A DNA stretch of 53,885 nucleotides from an uncultured Pelagibacteraceae bacterium. GTDB taxonomy: Bacteria; Pseudomonadota; Alphaproteobacteria; Pelagibacterales; Pelagibacteraceae. The DNA lies in assembly GCA_902583295.1 (NCBI GenBank), contig CACHUY010000006.1, positions 1-53,885 of the forward strand. Reading direction: 5' to 3'. The notes under the pieces were generated by a model. That model searched no databases. It was given only the letters and a program-made list of their open reading frames with translations, and had not been told where the DNA came from. Shown piece by piece: positions 8,589-17,378 of the stretch. Within the stretch, counting starts at the first letter, position 1. Each line of letters opens with the position of its first letter. A program made the translations under genes and the position numbers.

Positions 8589-9950
8589 TTATTGGGCGAA
8601 TAAAGTTTCTGGTAACCATAAAGCTATTGCTGGAAACATGTACATTAAAAACATTGCAAAAATAACAATTCCTAAAAATGGCATTATTCCTCTGAATATT
8701 TCCATTAGTTCTACATTTGTTTTTTGAACTCCCTTTAGGTAATAGGCGGACATGGCCATGGGGGGAGTCAAAAAAGATGTCTGCAAATTTAAAGCTATTA
8801 ACATTGCGAAGAAATAAGGATTAACCCCAAAAATTTCTAACAATGGTAAAAATATAGGAACAAAAATAATTAAAATTTCAGTCCATTCTAGTGGCCAGCC
8901 TAAAAGAAAAATAATTATTTGAGTAATTACTAAAAATTGCCATGTTGAGATATTTATAGATGTAAAAAAATGTTCAAAAACTTCATGACCACCTAAATAA
9001 GAAAAGACAGATGAGAAGGTCCAAGAACCAATAAATAACCACATGATCATAGCAGTTGTTTTTGCAGTTAAAAATACAGACTCTTTAAAGTTTTGCCATT
9101 TAAGAGTTTTATAGAACCAAGATAAAATCAGTGCACCGAAAGCTCCAGCAGCAGCAGCTTCGGCTGGTGTTGCAATTCCAGCTAAAATAGTTCCAAGCAC
9201 TAACATAATTAATCCAAATAATGGTACAAACGAAACTAAAACCTCTTTTAAAATTTCAGCTCTTGGAGGTATGTCCTCTTCTGGTGGTCTTGGAGCTATA
9301 GATGGGTTCAGCCAAGCTCTCGTCACTGCATAACCTATATAAAGACCAGCCAATAATAGTCCTGGAAAAATAGCAGCTGCAAAAAGTCTTAAAGGGGATA
9401 ATTGTGCAATTACTGAATAAACAATTAACATAATACTTGGAGGAATTAAAATTCCTAAACATCCTCCTGAACATATAATCCCTGATGCAAATTTTTTATC
9501 ATATCCAGCTTTGACCATTGCGGGCCATGCTAGTAATCCCATTAATGTAACAACTGCACCTATAATCCCTGTGGCTGTTGAAAATAATGTACACGTAATT
9601 AATGCAGCGACTGCCATCGATGCTGGCAATCTGTGTGCGGCTAATCGAATTGCAAAAAATAGTTTTGCAACAATTCCTGCTCTTTCAACCAAGTATCCCA
9701 TAAATAAAAATAGTGGAACAGCTGTAAGAACATTATTATCCATAACTGTGTATGTATTTTTTACAAATAATGAAAATATCCTATTATCAAATAGATGTTC
9801 CATCATTGTCGGGTCATAATAAGCGTAATAACCAAAACCTATTCCCATCGCCATTAAGGTAAATGCAATTGGAAAACCTAAAAGTACTGCAAACAAAAAT
9901 AATCCCATCATCATGATAGCGACTTCAGGATTTGTTAGGCTAAATAGCAT
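8589..9950 (-). CDS. dctM: TRAP transporter large permease (DctM-like)
   Basis: The 453-residue, 12-helix subunit that moves substrate with Na+ in tripartite TRAP systems. Motifs include GFPIAFTLMAMG, VPLFLFMGYLVERAGI, FSTATGIIGAVVTLMGLLAWPAM, SGGCLGILIPPSIMLIVY and GIATPAEAAAAGAFGALILS, all typical of DctM in the mannitol/chloroaromatic (FcbT3) branch. Its start overlaps the 3' end of dctQ by 11 bases, so translation is probably coupled. Length is normal. Confidence 0.95.
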   Translation of the reverse strand: MLFSLTNPEVAIMMMGLFLFAVLLGFPIAFTLMAMGIGFGYYAYYDPTMMEHLFDNRIFSLFVKNTYTVMDNNVLTAVPLFLFMGYLVERAGIVAKLFFAIRLAAHRLPASMAVAALITCTLFSTATGIIGAVVTLMGLLAWPAMVKAGYDKKFASGIICSGGCLGILIPPSIMLIVYSVIAQLSPLRLFAAAIFPGLLLAGLYIGYAVTRAWLNPSIAPRPPEEDIPPRAEILKEVLVSFVPLFGLIMLVLGTILAGIATPAEAAAAGAFGALILSWFYKTLKWQNFKESVFLTAKTTAMIMWLFIGSWTFSSVFSYLGGHEVFEHFFTSINISTWQFLVITQIIIFLLGWPLEWTEILIIFVPIFLPLLEIFGVNPYFFAMLIALNLQTSFLTPPMAMSAYYLKGVQKTNVELMEIFRGIMPFLGIVIFAMFLMYMFPAIALWLPETLFAQ

Positions 9951-10524
9951 TTTCTTTATTTTCTTCTTGAGATTTTCTCATTAAAATTTCTTCTGTTTCT
10001 TGAGCCACAACCATTCTTGAAGGCCACTTACCTTCTTGAATACAAATCACTGACCTAAAAACTTCACTGATACCTTGGATAATTAACAAAATACCTGCGG
10101 CAGGTATCAATGATTTAACCATATAAATTTGTATCTGTGCAGGACTGCTCCAGCTAGTTTCTTTAATTTTCCACGCTAATGCAGCATACTCATATCCATA
10201 AAACGCTAAAGCTAGGACTCCAGGAAAAAAGAAAACAAAGTATAACACAAAATCTATCCAAGCTTGTGTTCTTGGCTTAAATAATCTGTATATAACATCA
10301 CCTCTAACATGTGCTTCTGTTGCTAAACAATAAGCGCCTGACATCATAAGGATAGCACCATACATCTGCATGCTAAAATCAAAATTCCATAACGTTGGTT
10401 TATTAAAAACATAGGCCACTATGACTTCATAAACTGTTCCGCCCATTAAAATCACAATACACCAGGAAAAAGCTTTTCCCATTGAAGTACTCAGAGAATC
10501 TGCAAATTTAATGAATGGTCTCAT
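9940..10524 (-). CDS. dctQ: TRAP transporter small permease (DctQ-like)
   Basis: A 194-residue, four-helix membrane subunit. Early hydrophobic segments (FSWCIVILMGGTVYEVIVAYV) and the conserved EAHVRGDVIYRLF stretch after helix 2 mark the DctQ family. It scaffolds DctM and the periplasmic receptor. Separated from dctP by a strong terminator hairpin at 10551-10583, so its mRNA should be less abundant than that of the receptor. The start is the ATG at 10522-10524. Confidence 0.93.
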   Translation of the reverse strand: MRPFIKFADSLSTSMGKAFSWCIVILMGGTVYEVIVAYVFNKPTLWNFDFSMQMYGAILMMSGAYCLATEAHVRGDVIYRLFKPRTQAWIDFVLYFVFFFPGVLALAFYGYEYAALAWKIKETSWSSPAQIQIYMVKSLIPAAGILLIIQGISEVFRSVICIQEGKWPSRMVVAQETEEILMRKSQEENKENAI

Positions 10525-10550
10525 TGTGAATAGATATATTAAATTAAACT

Positions 10551-10583
10551 AAAAAAAAAGGGGGTTTTAAACCCCCTTTTTTT
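10551..10583 (-). terminator. Symmetric terminator/attenuator between dctP and dctQ
   Basis: A perfect hairpin with GGGGGTT / AACCCCC arms (10560-10576) is flanked by nine A on the left and seven T on the right. It is a textbook intrinsic terminator that can act on either strand. Lying after dctP and before dctQM, it should stop most transcripts and let some read through, giving excess binding protein over permease. Confidence 0.9.
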
Positions 10584-10601
10584 AAATTTGTTAAAAGCTA
10601 A

Positions 10602-11762
10602 TTATAATTTAACTTTTGCAATCGGACCAAACTCATTTTCATAAGCTAATTTGTAGTTCGGTTGATTCATCAACAGATACTTCATAGTTTTCTTAGCGTA
10701 TGCTTTTTGAGAGTCGATTACTTTCTTGAAGAAAGCATCTTTAGCAGAGAACTCTCCAACGATTTTATCCCAACCTTTTAACTGTTCTGCTAAGATAGCA
10801 TCGGAAGTTTGGTAAACATTAACTTTATGCTCATTCATCAATTTACCTAAGTCAGTAGAATATCTAACTAGGGCTTTGAAGTAGTTATCTGAGTTTGCAG
10901 CGTAAGCAGCATTCTTCAAGATAGCTTGATGAGCAGGTGAAAGGCTTTTCAGTCTCTTAGTGTTTATAGGCATTTCAAACATCTCCTGAGATTGGTGAAA
11001 ACTTCCTAAGTGATAGTGTTTAGAGACATCTTGCATTCCAAACTGTGAGTCTGATGTAGGGTTGTTAAACTCTGCAGCATCAATCAAACCAGTTTTCATA
11101 GCCGGTTGTATCTCACCACCTGGTAATTGTCTTACGACCATTCCCATAGCAGTTAAAACGTTAGTTGCAAGACCAACTGTTCTATACTTCATTCCTTTAA
11201 CATCAGATACTTTTGTTACGTTCTTTTTGAACCAACCAAAAGGTTGTGCTGGCATAGGCATAGCAAAGAAACCTGTGTAGTTATATCCAACACTAGCGAC
11301 TGCTTCTTCATATAATGCTCTTCCTCCACCATACTCCATCCATCCCATTACTTCTTGAGATGATAGTCCGTATGAAGGTCCAGTACCAAAAAGTGAAGCT
11401 GCTGGATTTTTTCCATACCAATATGCTGTCACCCAGTGACCCATATCAATAATTCCATCACTTACAGCGGCACCAATTTCTGAAGTTTTTACGATTGAAC
11501 CAACTGGCTGAAGGTCAATTTTAAGTGTTCCGCCAGACATTGCTTCAACCATTTTACAATAGTCTCCTGCCATTTCAAAAAAGATGTTCGCGCCTGAAGG
11601 CCAAGCTGCTTGCATTTTTAATGTAGTGTGTCCTCCAGCAGTCGCAATATTAGGCATTGCTACAGCTGTTGCTGCTGCTGCACCAGTTGCTGCTGCTGCT
11701 TTGAAGAACTTTCGTCTTGAAGGTGTTTTTGCACCTTTTAATGATTGTTTATTTTTAATCAT
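10602..11762 (-). CDS. dctP: TRAP transporter solute receptor, Tat-exported (DctP/TakP-like)
   Basis: A 386-residue periplasmic receptor. The N-terminus carries a twin-arginine signal, SRRKFFKAAAA (residues 15-25), followed by a hydrophobic Ala-rich region ending near ATAGG. The mature part follows the TakP/FcbT1 branch: MKYRTVGLATNV contains Arg194, the family's carboxylate-binding Arg, and GLIDAAEFNNPTSD is the second ligand region. Ligands in this branch are organic acids (2-oxoacids, aromatic or hydroxy acids); the exact one is unknown. A very good ribosome site (AGAGGAGAG, 11769-11777) and the downstream terminator fit very high expression. Tat export is usual for this branch. Confidence 0.94.
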   Translation of the reverse strand: MIKNKQSLKGAKTPSRRKFFKAAAATGAAAATAVAMPNIATAGGHTTLKMQAAWPSGANIFFEMAGDYCKMVEAMSGGTLKIDLQPVGSIVKTSEIGAAVSDGIIDMGHWVTAYWYGKNPAASLFGTGPSYGLSSQEVMGWMEYGGGRALYEEAVASVGYNYTGFFAMPMPAQPFGWFKKNVTKVSDVKGMKYRTVGLATNVLTAMGMVVRQLPGGEIQPAMKTGLIDAAEFNNPTSDSQFGMQDVSKHYHLGSFHQSQEMFEMPINTKRLKSLSPAHQAILKNAAYAANSDNYFKALVRYSTDLGKLMNEHKVNVYQTSDAILAEQLKGWDKIVGEFSAKDAFFKKVIDSQKAYAKKTMKYLLMNQPNYKLAYENEFGPIAKVKL

Positions 11763-11784
11763 TTTGTTCTCTCCTCTAGTTAAT

Positions 11785-11842
11785 TAACTGCGCGAAGTAA
11801 AACATAGATTCACAATAGAGTCTTACTAAAAAAGTGCGCGGA
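11785..11842 (-). promoter_or_regulatory. Possible operator pair upstream of dctP
   Basis: In an otherwise AT-rich leader, TGCGCG occurs twice, at 11789-11794 and 11835-11840, 46 bases apart. The first lies in a near-palindrome (ACTGCGCGAAGT). These could be binding half-sites of a regulator of the TRAP operon. No clear -35/-10 pair stands out. Weak evidence. Confidence 0.3.
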
Positions 11843-11887
11843 TTGACACTTAATAAGAAATATACAATCTATAGTAGAATTATGAAT

Positions 11888-12961
11888 TTAAATAAGAATT
11901 TCATTCTCGTACACACAACATTTGTCTGCTGGTATATGTAATTTTACATTACTTGAAGGAACCACTGTTTCCCTATTAATTTTTGATTTTATTGTAAGTT
12001 CACCCATTTTAGCAGTTAATAATTTGTAATTTCCAAGGTCTTCTACCTTATCAACTTCAACAGAAAGCAAATTATCTTTCTGATCCACAGCTAAATTAAT
12101 AAACTCAGATCTAATACCAAACTTAATTTTTTTATTTTTAAGTTTTGACAAATTAGTGTTTGTTTTAATCAAAGTTCCATTGATTTTAACACAATCATTT
12201 GATGATGCTTCGGTTTCGAATAAATTCATTGCAGGTGAACCAATAAAATATCCAACGAAAGTTGTGTTTGGTCTCTCAAATAATTCCTTAGGAGTTCCTG
12301 CTTGCACAACCTCACCGTCACTCATAACAATGATATTATCAGCAAAAGTCATCGCCTCGTTTTGATCATGCGTAACATAAACTAGGGTAGTTTTAAATTC
12401 TTCATTAATCTCTTTGAGCTTTCTTCTTAGTCTAAATTTCAAATCAGGATCAATAACTGTTAATGGTTCATCCATTAGAACTGCAGCAACATCTTCTCTC
12501 ACTAAACCTCGTCCAAGTGAAATTAATTGTTTTTGATCTGCGGTAAGTTTTCTAGCAGGAGATTTAAGAAAAGATTGTAAATTTAAAGTTTCTGCAACAG
12601 AATTAACTCTTTCATTAATTTTTTCTTTTTCAAAATCTCTACATAGTAAAGGAAATGCTAAATTTTCAAAAACTGTCATGGTATTATAAATAACTGGAAA
12701 CTGAAAAACTTGAGCAATATTTCTATCCTCTGTTTTAAGATCTGTAACATCTTTATCATCAAATAAAATACTTCCTGCAGAGGGTCTTACTAGCCCAGAT
12801 ACAATATTTAACATTGTAGTTTTTCCACATCCTGAGGGTCCCAATATTGCATATCTTTTTCCATTTTCCCAAGTCATTGAAAAAGGATTTAATGCATAAG
12901 TGGGCTCTGTATCTTTAGGGTTATACGTATGGGAAATATTATTTAAATCTATTTTAGACAT
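11888..12961 (-). CDS. ABC transporter ATPase 2, GlpT-like with degenerate signature
   Basis: The second of two tandem sugar/polyol ATPases (357 residues from the ATG at 12959-12961). An ORF extension upstream lies inside the preceding gene and has no family similarity. Walker A is GPSGCGKT (41-48) and Walker B is VLMDEP (Asp164, Glu165). The ABC signature reads LTADQ (139-143) instead of LSGGQ. From memory, the same kind of change marks one of the two ATPases in GlpS/GlpT-type glycerol transporters. The last 100 residues are the usual TOBE-like regulatory domain. It overlaps the upstream ATPase by 8 bases. It probably forms a heterodimer with that protein, with one weakened ATP site. Confidence 0.9.
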   Translation of the reverse strand: MSKIDLNNISHTYNPKDTEPTYALNPFSMTWENGKRYAILGPSGCGKTTMLNIVSGLVRPSAGSILFDDKDVTDLKTEDRNIAQVFQFPVIYNTMTVFENLAFPLLCRDFEKEKINERVNSVAETLNLQSFLKSPARKLTADQKQLISLGRGLVREDVAAVLMDEPLTVIDPDLKFRLRRKLKEINEEFKTTLVYVTHDQNEAMTFADNIIVMSDGEVVQAGTPKELFERPNTTFVGYFIGSPAMNLFETEASSNDCVKINGTLIKTNTNLSKLKNKKIKFGIRSEFINLAVDQKDNLLSVEVDKVEDLGNYKLLTAKMGELTIKSKINRETVVPSSNVKLHIPADKCCVYENEILI

Positions 12962-14033
12962 AAGAACCTCCAAAAGGAGAAGAGGATAAAACTCCATTTT
13001 CATTGAATGCATAAACTTTACTAATATTGAAATTAATTTTTACCTTGTCGTGAATATTAAAATTCAAAACTTCTTCTATAGATACAATAATTCTAGAATT
13101 ACCTCTTTTAAGATGAAGCAATGTTTCAGAGCCACTAATTTCTGCAAGCTCTACCTTAAATTCAAAACCACTATCACTTAATTTTATGTCAGATGCTCTA
13201 ATACCTAAATTAAAGTTTTTTTCTTTTAAATTAGATAAGTGATTAGGTAGTTCAACTTCAATTTCTTCAAATTTTATTTTATTTGTTTCAATAGATGCCT
13301 TGAGAATATTCATAGGTGGATCATTTGAAATTTCTGCAACTTTTAAGGTTTTAGGATTTTCAAAAATTTCTTTAGCTGACCCAACTTGAAGCACTTTTCC
13401 CTCATCAAGAACAATAACTTCGCCATTTATCTCCATTGCTTCTCTTGGATCTGTAGTTGAAAATACAACAATACTGTCTTCTGATAATCCTTGAGAAAAT
13501 ATATTCTTAAACTCTTCTCTCAACTGTTCTCTTAGTTTGTAGTCTAAATTAACCAAGGGCTCATCTAACAATAAAATTTTCGCATTTTTAACTAAAGATC
13601 TTGCTAAGGAAACTCTCTGTTGCTGACCACCAGATAATTCTTGGATTTTTCTATTTTCATAGCCCTCTAGACCTACAGATTTAAGAGATTTTGTAACTTC
13701 ATCACTTATCAACTGATCGTCTACTTTTCTTTGTTTAAGAGGGAAAGCGACGTTCTCAAATACATTTAGGTGAGGGTAATTTATAAATTGCTGATAAACC
13801 ATTGCAATATTTCTCTCCCAAACTGGAACTTTTAAAAAATCTTTGTCCTCAAATTTCATTGCGCCTGTATCAGGTGTTAGTAATCCAGCAATGGTTTTTA
13901 GTAACGTTGTTTTTCCAGACAATGTTCTACCAAGAATTGTGTAAATATTTCCTTTTTCAAAATTAAAAGACACCTCATTGAGATGAAACTGTTCATCAGG
14001 TTTATAAGATAGGTTTTCTGCAACTAAATTCAT
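12954..14033 (-). CDS. ABC transporter ATPase 1, GlpS-like
   Basis: A 359-residue nucleotide-binding subunit. Walker A is GRTLSGKTT (35-43), the signature LSGGQQQR (133-140) is intact and Walker B is ILLLDEP. VAMVYQQFINYP around residues 78-87 and the unusual Walker A resemble GlpS of the glycerol-type ABC importers. A C-terminal TOBE region follows. It overlaps the upstream permease by one base and the downstream ATPase by 8. With that partner it energises the two permeases. Confidence 0.92.
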   Translation of the reverse strand: MNLVAENLSYKPDEQFHLNEVSFNFEKGNIYTILGRTLSGKTTLLKTIAGLLTPDTGAMKFEDKDFLKVPVWERNIAMVYQQFINYPHLNVFENVAFPLKQRKVDDQLISDEVTKSLKSVGLEGYENRKIQELSGGQQQRVSLARSLVKNAKILLLDEPLVNLDYKLREQLREEFKNIFSQGLSEDSIVVFSTTDPREAMEINGEVIVLDEGKVLQVGSAKEIFENPKTLKVAEISNDPPMNILKASIETNKIKFEEIEVELPNHLSNLKEKNFNLGIRASDIKLSDSGFEFKVELAEISGSETLLHLKRGNSRIIVSIEEVLNFNIHDKVKINFNISKVYAFNENGVLSSSPFGGSYV

Positions 14034-14881
14034 TATTTTATTGCTCCTGACAAGTTTCCTTTTGATAAATATCTTTCAACAATAAATGCAACAATGATTA
14101 ATGGTGCAACTGAAACCAAAGCTGAAGCAGATAAACTCCACCATGGCGTAATAGATGAATTTAAAGCAACAATTTTAACCGGTAAAAGTTGAACTTCAGT
14201 GAAAGTTAAAATGAATGCAAAGAAAAAATCAATCCAGCCAAATATAATACAAAACATACCAGCTACAATTAATCCTGGTATTGAGTTAGGCAATACAACT
14301 TTAAAAAATGCTTGGTAGGGATTACATCCATCAATTAATGCTGTTTCATCAATCTCTCGCGGAACTTTATTAAAAAAATCAACCATTATCCAAACTGCAA
14401 TTGGCATTAATAAAACAATATAAACAACTATTAATCCAATTAAACTGTCTAACAAATTGATTGCCCCTAAGAATAAAAAGAAAGGAATTGATAAAACAAT
14501 CGGTGGCATAATTCTTTGCGAAATAAAAAAGAATGTAATGTCATTATTTTTTACAAAGCCTGCCTTAAATGTAAATCTTGAAAGAGCATAAGCAGATAAA
14601 GTTCCTAATACGATGCTGATCAAACTAGCTGTGCATGTTACAAATAAACTATTAAAATAAGGTTCGATAATATCAACACCCCCATTTGCAGGAGATTTAA
14701 TTAAAACTCTCCAACCTTCTAACTTTGGTTCAAAATCTACCCATGGAATGTATGTTGCACCACCATTTACTGAATTAAAGTCCTTAAAAGAAGTTGTAAG
14801 GGCCCAAAGAAAAGGAGCTACAACAAAAACTGCCCAGAATGTTATGAAAAAATATTTTAAAAATTTATATAATTTTCCCAT
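14033..14881 (-). CDS. ABC sugar/polyol permease, MalG-like
   Basis: A 282-residue, six-helix inner-membrane subunit of the carbohydrate uptake CUT1 type. The EAA coupling loop, EIDETALIDGCNPYQAFFKV, is clear. The N-terminal helix is FLKYFFITFWAVFVVAPFLW, followed by the family's TSFK-D segment. Its gene lies 2 bases after the partner permease and shares one base with the ATPase behind it. With the other permease it forms the membrane channel. Confidence 0.94.
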   Translation of the reverse strand: MGKLYKFLKYFFITFWAVFVVAPFLWALTTSFKDFNSVNGGATYIPWVDFEPKLEGWRVLIKSPANGGVDIIEPYFNSLFVTCTASLISIVLGTLSAYALSRFTFKAGFVKNNDITFFFISQRIMPPIVLSIPFFLFLGAINLLDSLIGLIVVYIVLLMPIAVWIMVDFFNKVPREIDETALIDGCNPYQAFFKVVLPNSIPGLIVAGMFCIIFGWIDFFFAFILTFTEVQLLPVKIVALNSSITPWWSLSASALVSVAPLIIVAFIVERYLSKGNLSGAIK

Positions 14882-14883
14882 CC

Positions 14884-15744
14884 CTAATCCTTGAGCATTA
14901 ATTTAGTTAAAACTTTAGCTATCACTGTTAAGCTTATGATCATTATTATTAAATACGTGAATGACATTGAGGCTGCATAACCCATCTGAAATTCTCTTAG
15001 CCCTTTAATAAAAATGTAAAAACTTGAGGTTTCTGTTGAGGTCCCTGGTCCACCAGAGGTCAAAACATAAACAGTGTCCATAATTTTTGATGCTTCAATC
15101 AATCTAATAATTATTGCTCCAATTGAAATTGGCGCCATTAATGGAAATGTTACATATAAAAATTTTCTGACCGGACTTGCTCCATCAATAGCAGCTGCTA
15201 AAAATGGCTCTTTTGGAAGTGATAAAAGGCCCGCCAATAATAATAAAAACATGAATGGCGTCCATTGCCATACTTCAACAATAATTACGGTAACTTTTGC
15301 AAGAACTGGGTCTGTTAGCCATTTAGGGGACATCCCAAAGTTAGACAAAATATCATTCACTGGGCCAAGAGACTCGTGAAAAAAAGTTCTCCAAATAACA
15401 GTCATAATTACTGGTGTAGTCATCATTGGTATTAAAAATAGCACTCTGAAAAATCTTTGAAATTTAATATCTTTCCAAACCATATGTGCTAGTGCAAAAC
15501 CTATTACGTATTGTAGGATTACAGTTGTAACTGAGAGAAAGCTTAATCTAAAGAAAGACTCCCAAAATCTAGGGTCATCTGTGAATAGTCTTATGTAGTT
15601 TTCAAGACCAATAAAATTTAATCCATTATAACTATTCCACCCAGACAAACTTAATCTAACTACAAAGATAATTGGAAAAATTAAAATACCTATTAGAACA
15701 AATAAACCTGGAAATAAAAAAACGTACTTTTGTTTAAAGTTCAT
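14884..15744 (-). CDS. ABC sugar/polyol permease, MalF-like
   Basis: A 286-residue, six-helix permease. It starts MNFKQKYVFLFPGLFVLIGI and has the periplasmic SLSGWN and FIGLENYIRLF stretches typical of MalF/UgpA-type subunits. The EAA loop is PKEPFLAAAIDGASPVRKFL, and TVYVLTSGGPGTSTE is the usual motif before the last helices. It follows the binding-protein gene after a 74-base gap holding a strong stem-loop. Confidence 0.95.
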   Translation of the reverse strand: MNFKQKYVFLFPGLFVLIGILIFPIIFVVRLSLSGWNSYNGLNFIGLENYIRLFTDDPRFWESFFRLSFLSVTTVILQYVIGFALAHMVWKDIKFQRFFRVLFLIPMMTTPVIMTVIWRTFFHESLGPVNDILSNFGMSPKWLTDPVLAKVTVIIVEVWQWTPFMFLLLLAGLLSLPKEPFLAAAIDGASPVRKFLYVTFPLMAPISIGAIIIRLIEASKIMDTVYVLTSGGPGTSTETSSFYIFIKGLREFQMGYAASMSFTYLIIMIISLTVIAKVLTKLMLKD

Positions 15745-15769
15745 GTATTTGAAATTTTGTTTAATAGTA

Positions 15770-15795
15770 TGTGACCGCTAAGAAAAGCGGTCACA
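15770..15795 (-). promoter_or_regulatory. Stable stem-loop after the binding-protein gene
   Basis: A 10-base-pair perfect stem (TGTGACCGCT / AGCGGTCACA) around a six-base loop, in the gap between the solute-binding gene and its permeases. No T-run follows on the minus strand, so it is more likely an mRNA-stabilising or processing element that raises binding-protein expression than a Rho-independent terminator. Confidence 0.75.
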
Positions 15796-15818
15796 TTATT
15801 ATTTTGTTTAAGTTATTT

Positions 15819-17357
15819 TTATAACTTGTTGTCTTCCATTTTTACACCAACAGCGTAGGCATCTTGAACTGCTTTTTTACCTACCCTTTGAACAATTGCT
15901 TCCCACTCTTTAGCAACTTCGTCTAAAGCTTCTTGTGGAGATAATTGCCCAGCAAGTGCTTTTGAAGTACCAGTTGCAACTGCACTAGTGAACTCAAATA
16001 CACCTGGAACCCTTAGAGGGAAAACTCTGTTTTTACTTTTTTCCATATCTAAAAGTGTTTTAGTGTAGCTGTTAGCTATCTCTGGATCCCAACCCATTGT
16101 ATTTATATAAATATTTGGATCAAAATCAGAGTTTTTAAATGGGTTAACACCAAAATTACCAATAGCTAAATCAGCTTGGTGGTTTGCTCCGTTAGAAAAG
16201 AAACATAGGTAATCAAACGCCATGTCTTTAACTTTACTTTTCTTAGCAACACCAACTGCCCAACCCCATACAATGTAAGGAGCTTGGTTATATTGATTTT
16301 CCCAGCTATTAGATGTTCTGTTCCAAACTCTGTCCGCGCCTGGAAGAGGGGCCGCACCTACTTTGTTTTTAATAGGGCTATCATCTTGCATCGCTGCAAT
16401 AAATGCATCATCCCATGAAAAACTAAATAAAGTTTGACCACCACCAAATGATCCAATTTCATCACCTAGTCCAAAGTTAATTCCTCCTGGAGGAACGTAC
16501 TTAGTAGCTTCTACCCAATCACCTAGAGCTTCAACAAATCCTGGGTTGTTAATGTTTGGTTTCATAGTATCTAAATCAAAAAAGAAACCACCTGGAGTTC
16601 TTGGATTTTTAGCGTACGCTACTGATCTACTGAAAAAAGCTGCGAACATTAAGTCGTCTTTTTTCATTACTTCAGCTGAACCGTATTCTTTTTCTCCATC
16701 TCCATCCCAGTCCCAACCATTAAAGTATTTGGCCATTTCGCCATATTCTTTCCACGTTCTTGGAACTCTTAACTCTTTACCAGTGTCTGCTTTATATTTT
16801 TTTTGCATTTCAGGATTATCTATTACGTCTTTTCTGTATTTTAGATAATGTCTGTCACCATCAACTGGATATTGGTACATAGTTCCGTCCCAAGATGAAA
16901 CTCCAATGTGAGATTTAGTTACGTCTTTCATCTCTGTTGAGTTCATGTATTTTTTTGGAACTGGTGCTAGATATCTTTTCCAGTCATTAATAAAGTTAGA
17001 AAAGCCAAATACGATATCGTATGGAGCTTGACCAGCTTTAAAAGGAACCATAGCTTTTGCATACAAATCACCTGCAGGTGTATGTGTTACATCAACTTTT
17101 GCTCCTGTTAGCTTGGCAAACTGTTCAGCATGCAAAGCAGTCGGCTGTCCAATTACTGGAACAGCGTGTGTATTGATTTTAAGAGTTTTTCCTTTGTAAT
17201 TTTTCTTAGACATTTCTTCATAAGAACAATCACCAGGAATATCTCCTGTTGCTTTGATATGTGGAAATTGGTCTCCCCACTTATCAGCATACGCAACAGG
17301 ACTTAATATCAACATCGCAGATACAATCGCTGTTACGAAAGTTTTTATTGTTTTCAT
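15819..17357 (-). CDS. ABC sugar/polyol solute-binding protein
   Basis: A 512-residue periplasmic protein with a Sec signal peptide (cleavage near AYA-DK, residue 24). It is larger than typical CUT1 receptors. A conserved loop, DWDGDGEKEYG (216-226), has the D-x-D-x-D-G calcium pattern seen in some sugar receptors. Trp- and Asp-rich segments (FSWDDAF, VWGWAVGV) suggest stacking of a carbohydrate-like ligand. Its gene precedes two permeases and two ATPases, so the operon encodes a complete importer. The ligand is not identifiable; the preceding alcohol dehydrogenase and GlpS/T-like ATPases favour a polyol or sugar. A strong ribosome site (AAAGGAGAGAGG, 17362-17373) implies high expression. Confidence 0.92.
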   Translation of the reverse strand: MKTIKTFVTAIVSAMLILSPVAYADKWGDQFPHIKATGDIPGDCSYEEMSKKNYKGKTLKINTHAVPVIGQPTALHAEQFAKLTGAKVDVTHTPAGDLYAKAMVPFKAGQAPYDIVFGFSNFINDWKRYLAPVPKKYMNSTEMKDVTKSHIGVSSWDGTMYQYPVDGDRHYLKYRKDVIDNPEMQKKYKADTGKELRVPRTWKEYGEMAKYFNGWDWDGDGEKEYGSAEVMKKDDLMFAAFFSRSVAYAKNPRTPGGFFFDLDTMKPNINNPGFVEALGDWVEATKYVPPGGINFGLGDEIGSFGGGQTLFSFSWDDAFIAAMQDDSPIKNKVGAAPLPGADRVWNRTSNSWENQYNQAPYIVWGWAVGVAKKSKVKDMAFDYLCFFSNGANHQADLAIGNFGVNPFKNSDFDPNIYINTMGWDPEIANSYTKTLLDMEKSKNRVFPLRVPGVFEFTSAVATGTSKALAGQLSPQEALDEVAKEWEAIVQRVGKKAVQDAYAVGVKMEDNKL

Positions 17358-17378
17358 TTTTCCTCTCTCCTTTAGTTA

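Noticed and set aside
11841..11880. Plus-strand TTGACA with TATACA near dctP as a promoter
   Set aside because: The spacing is about 12 bases, too short, and it would drive only antisense RNA into dctP.
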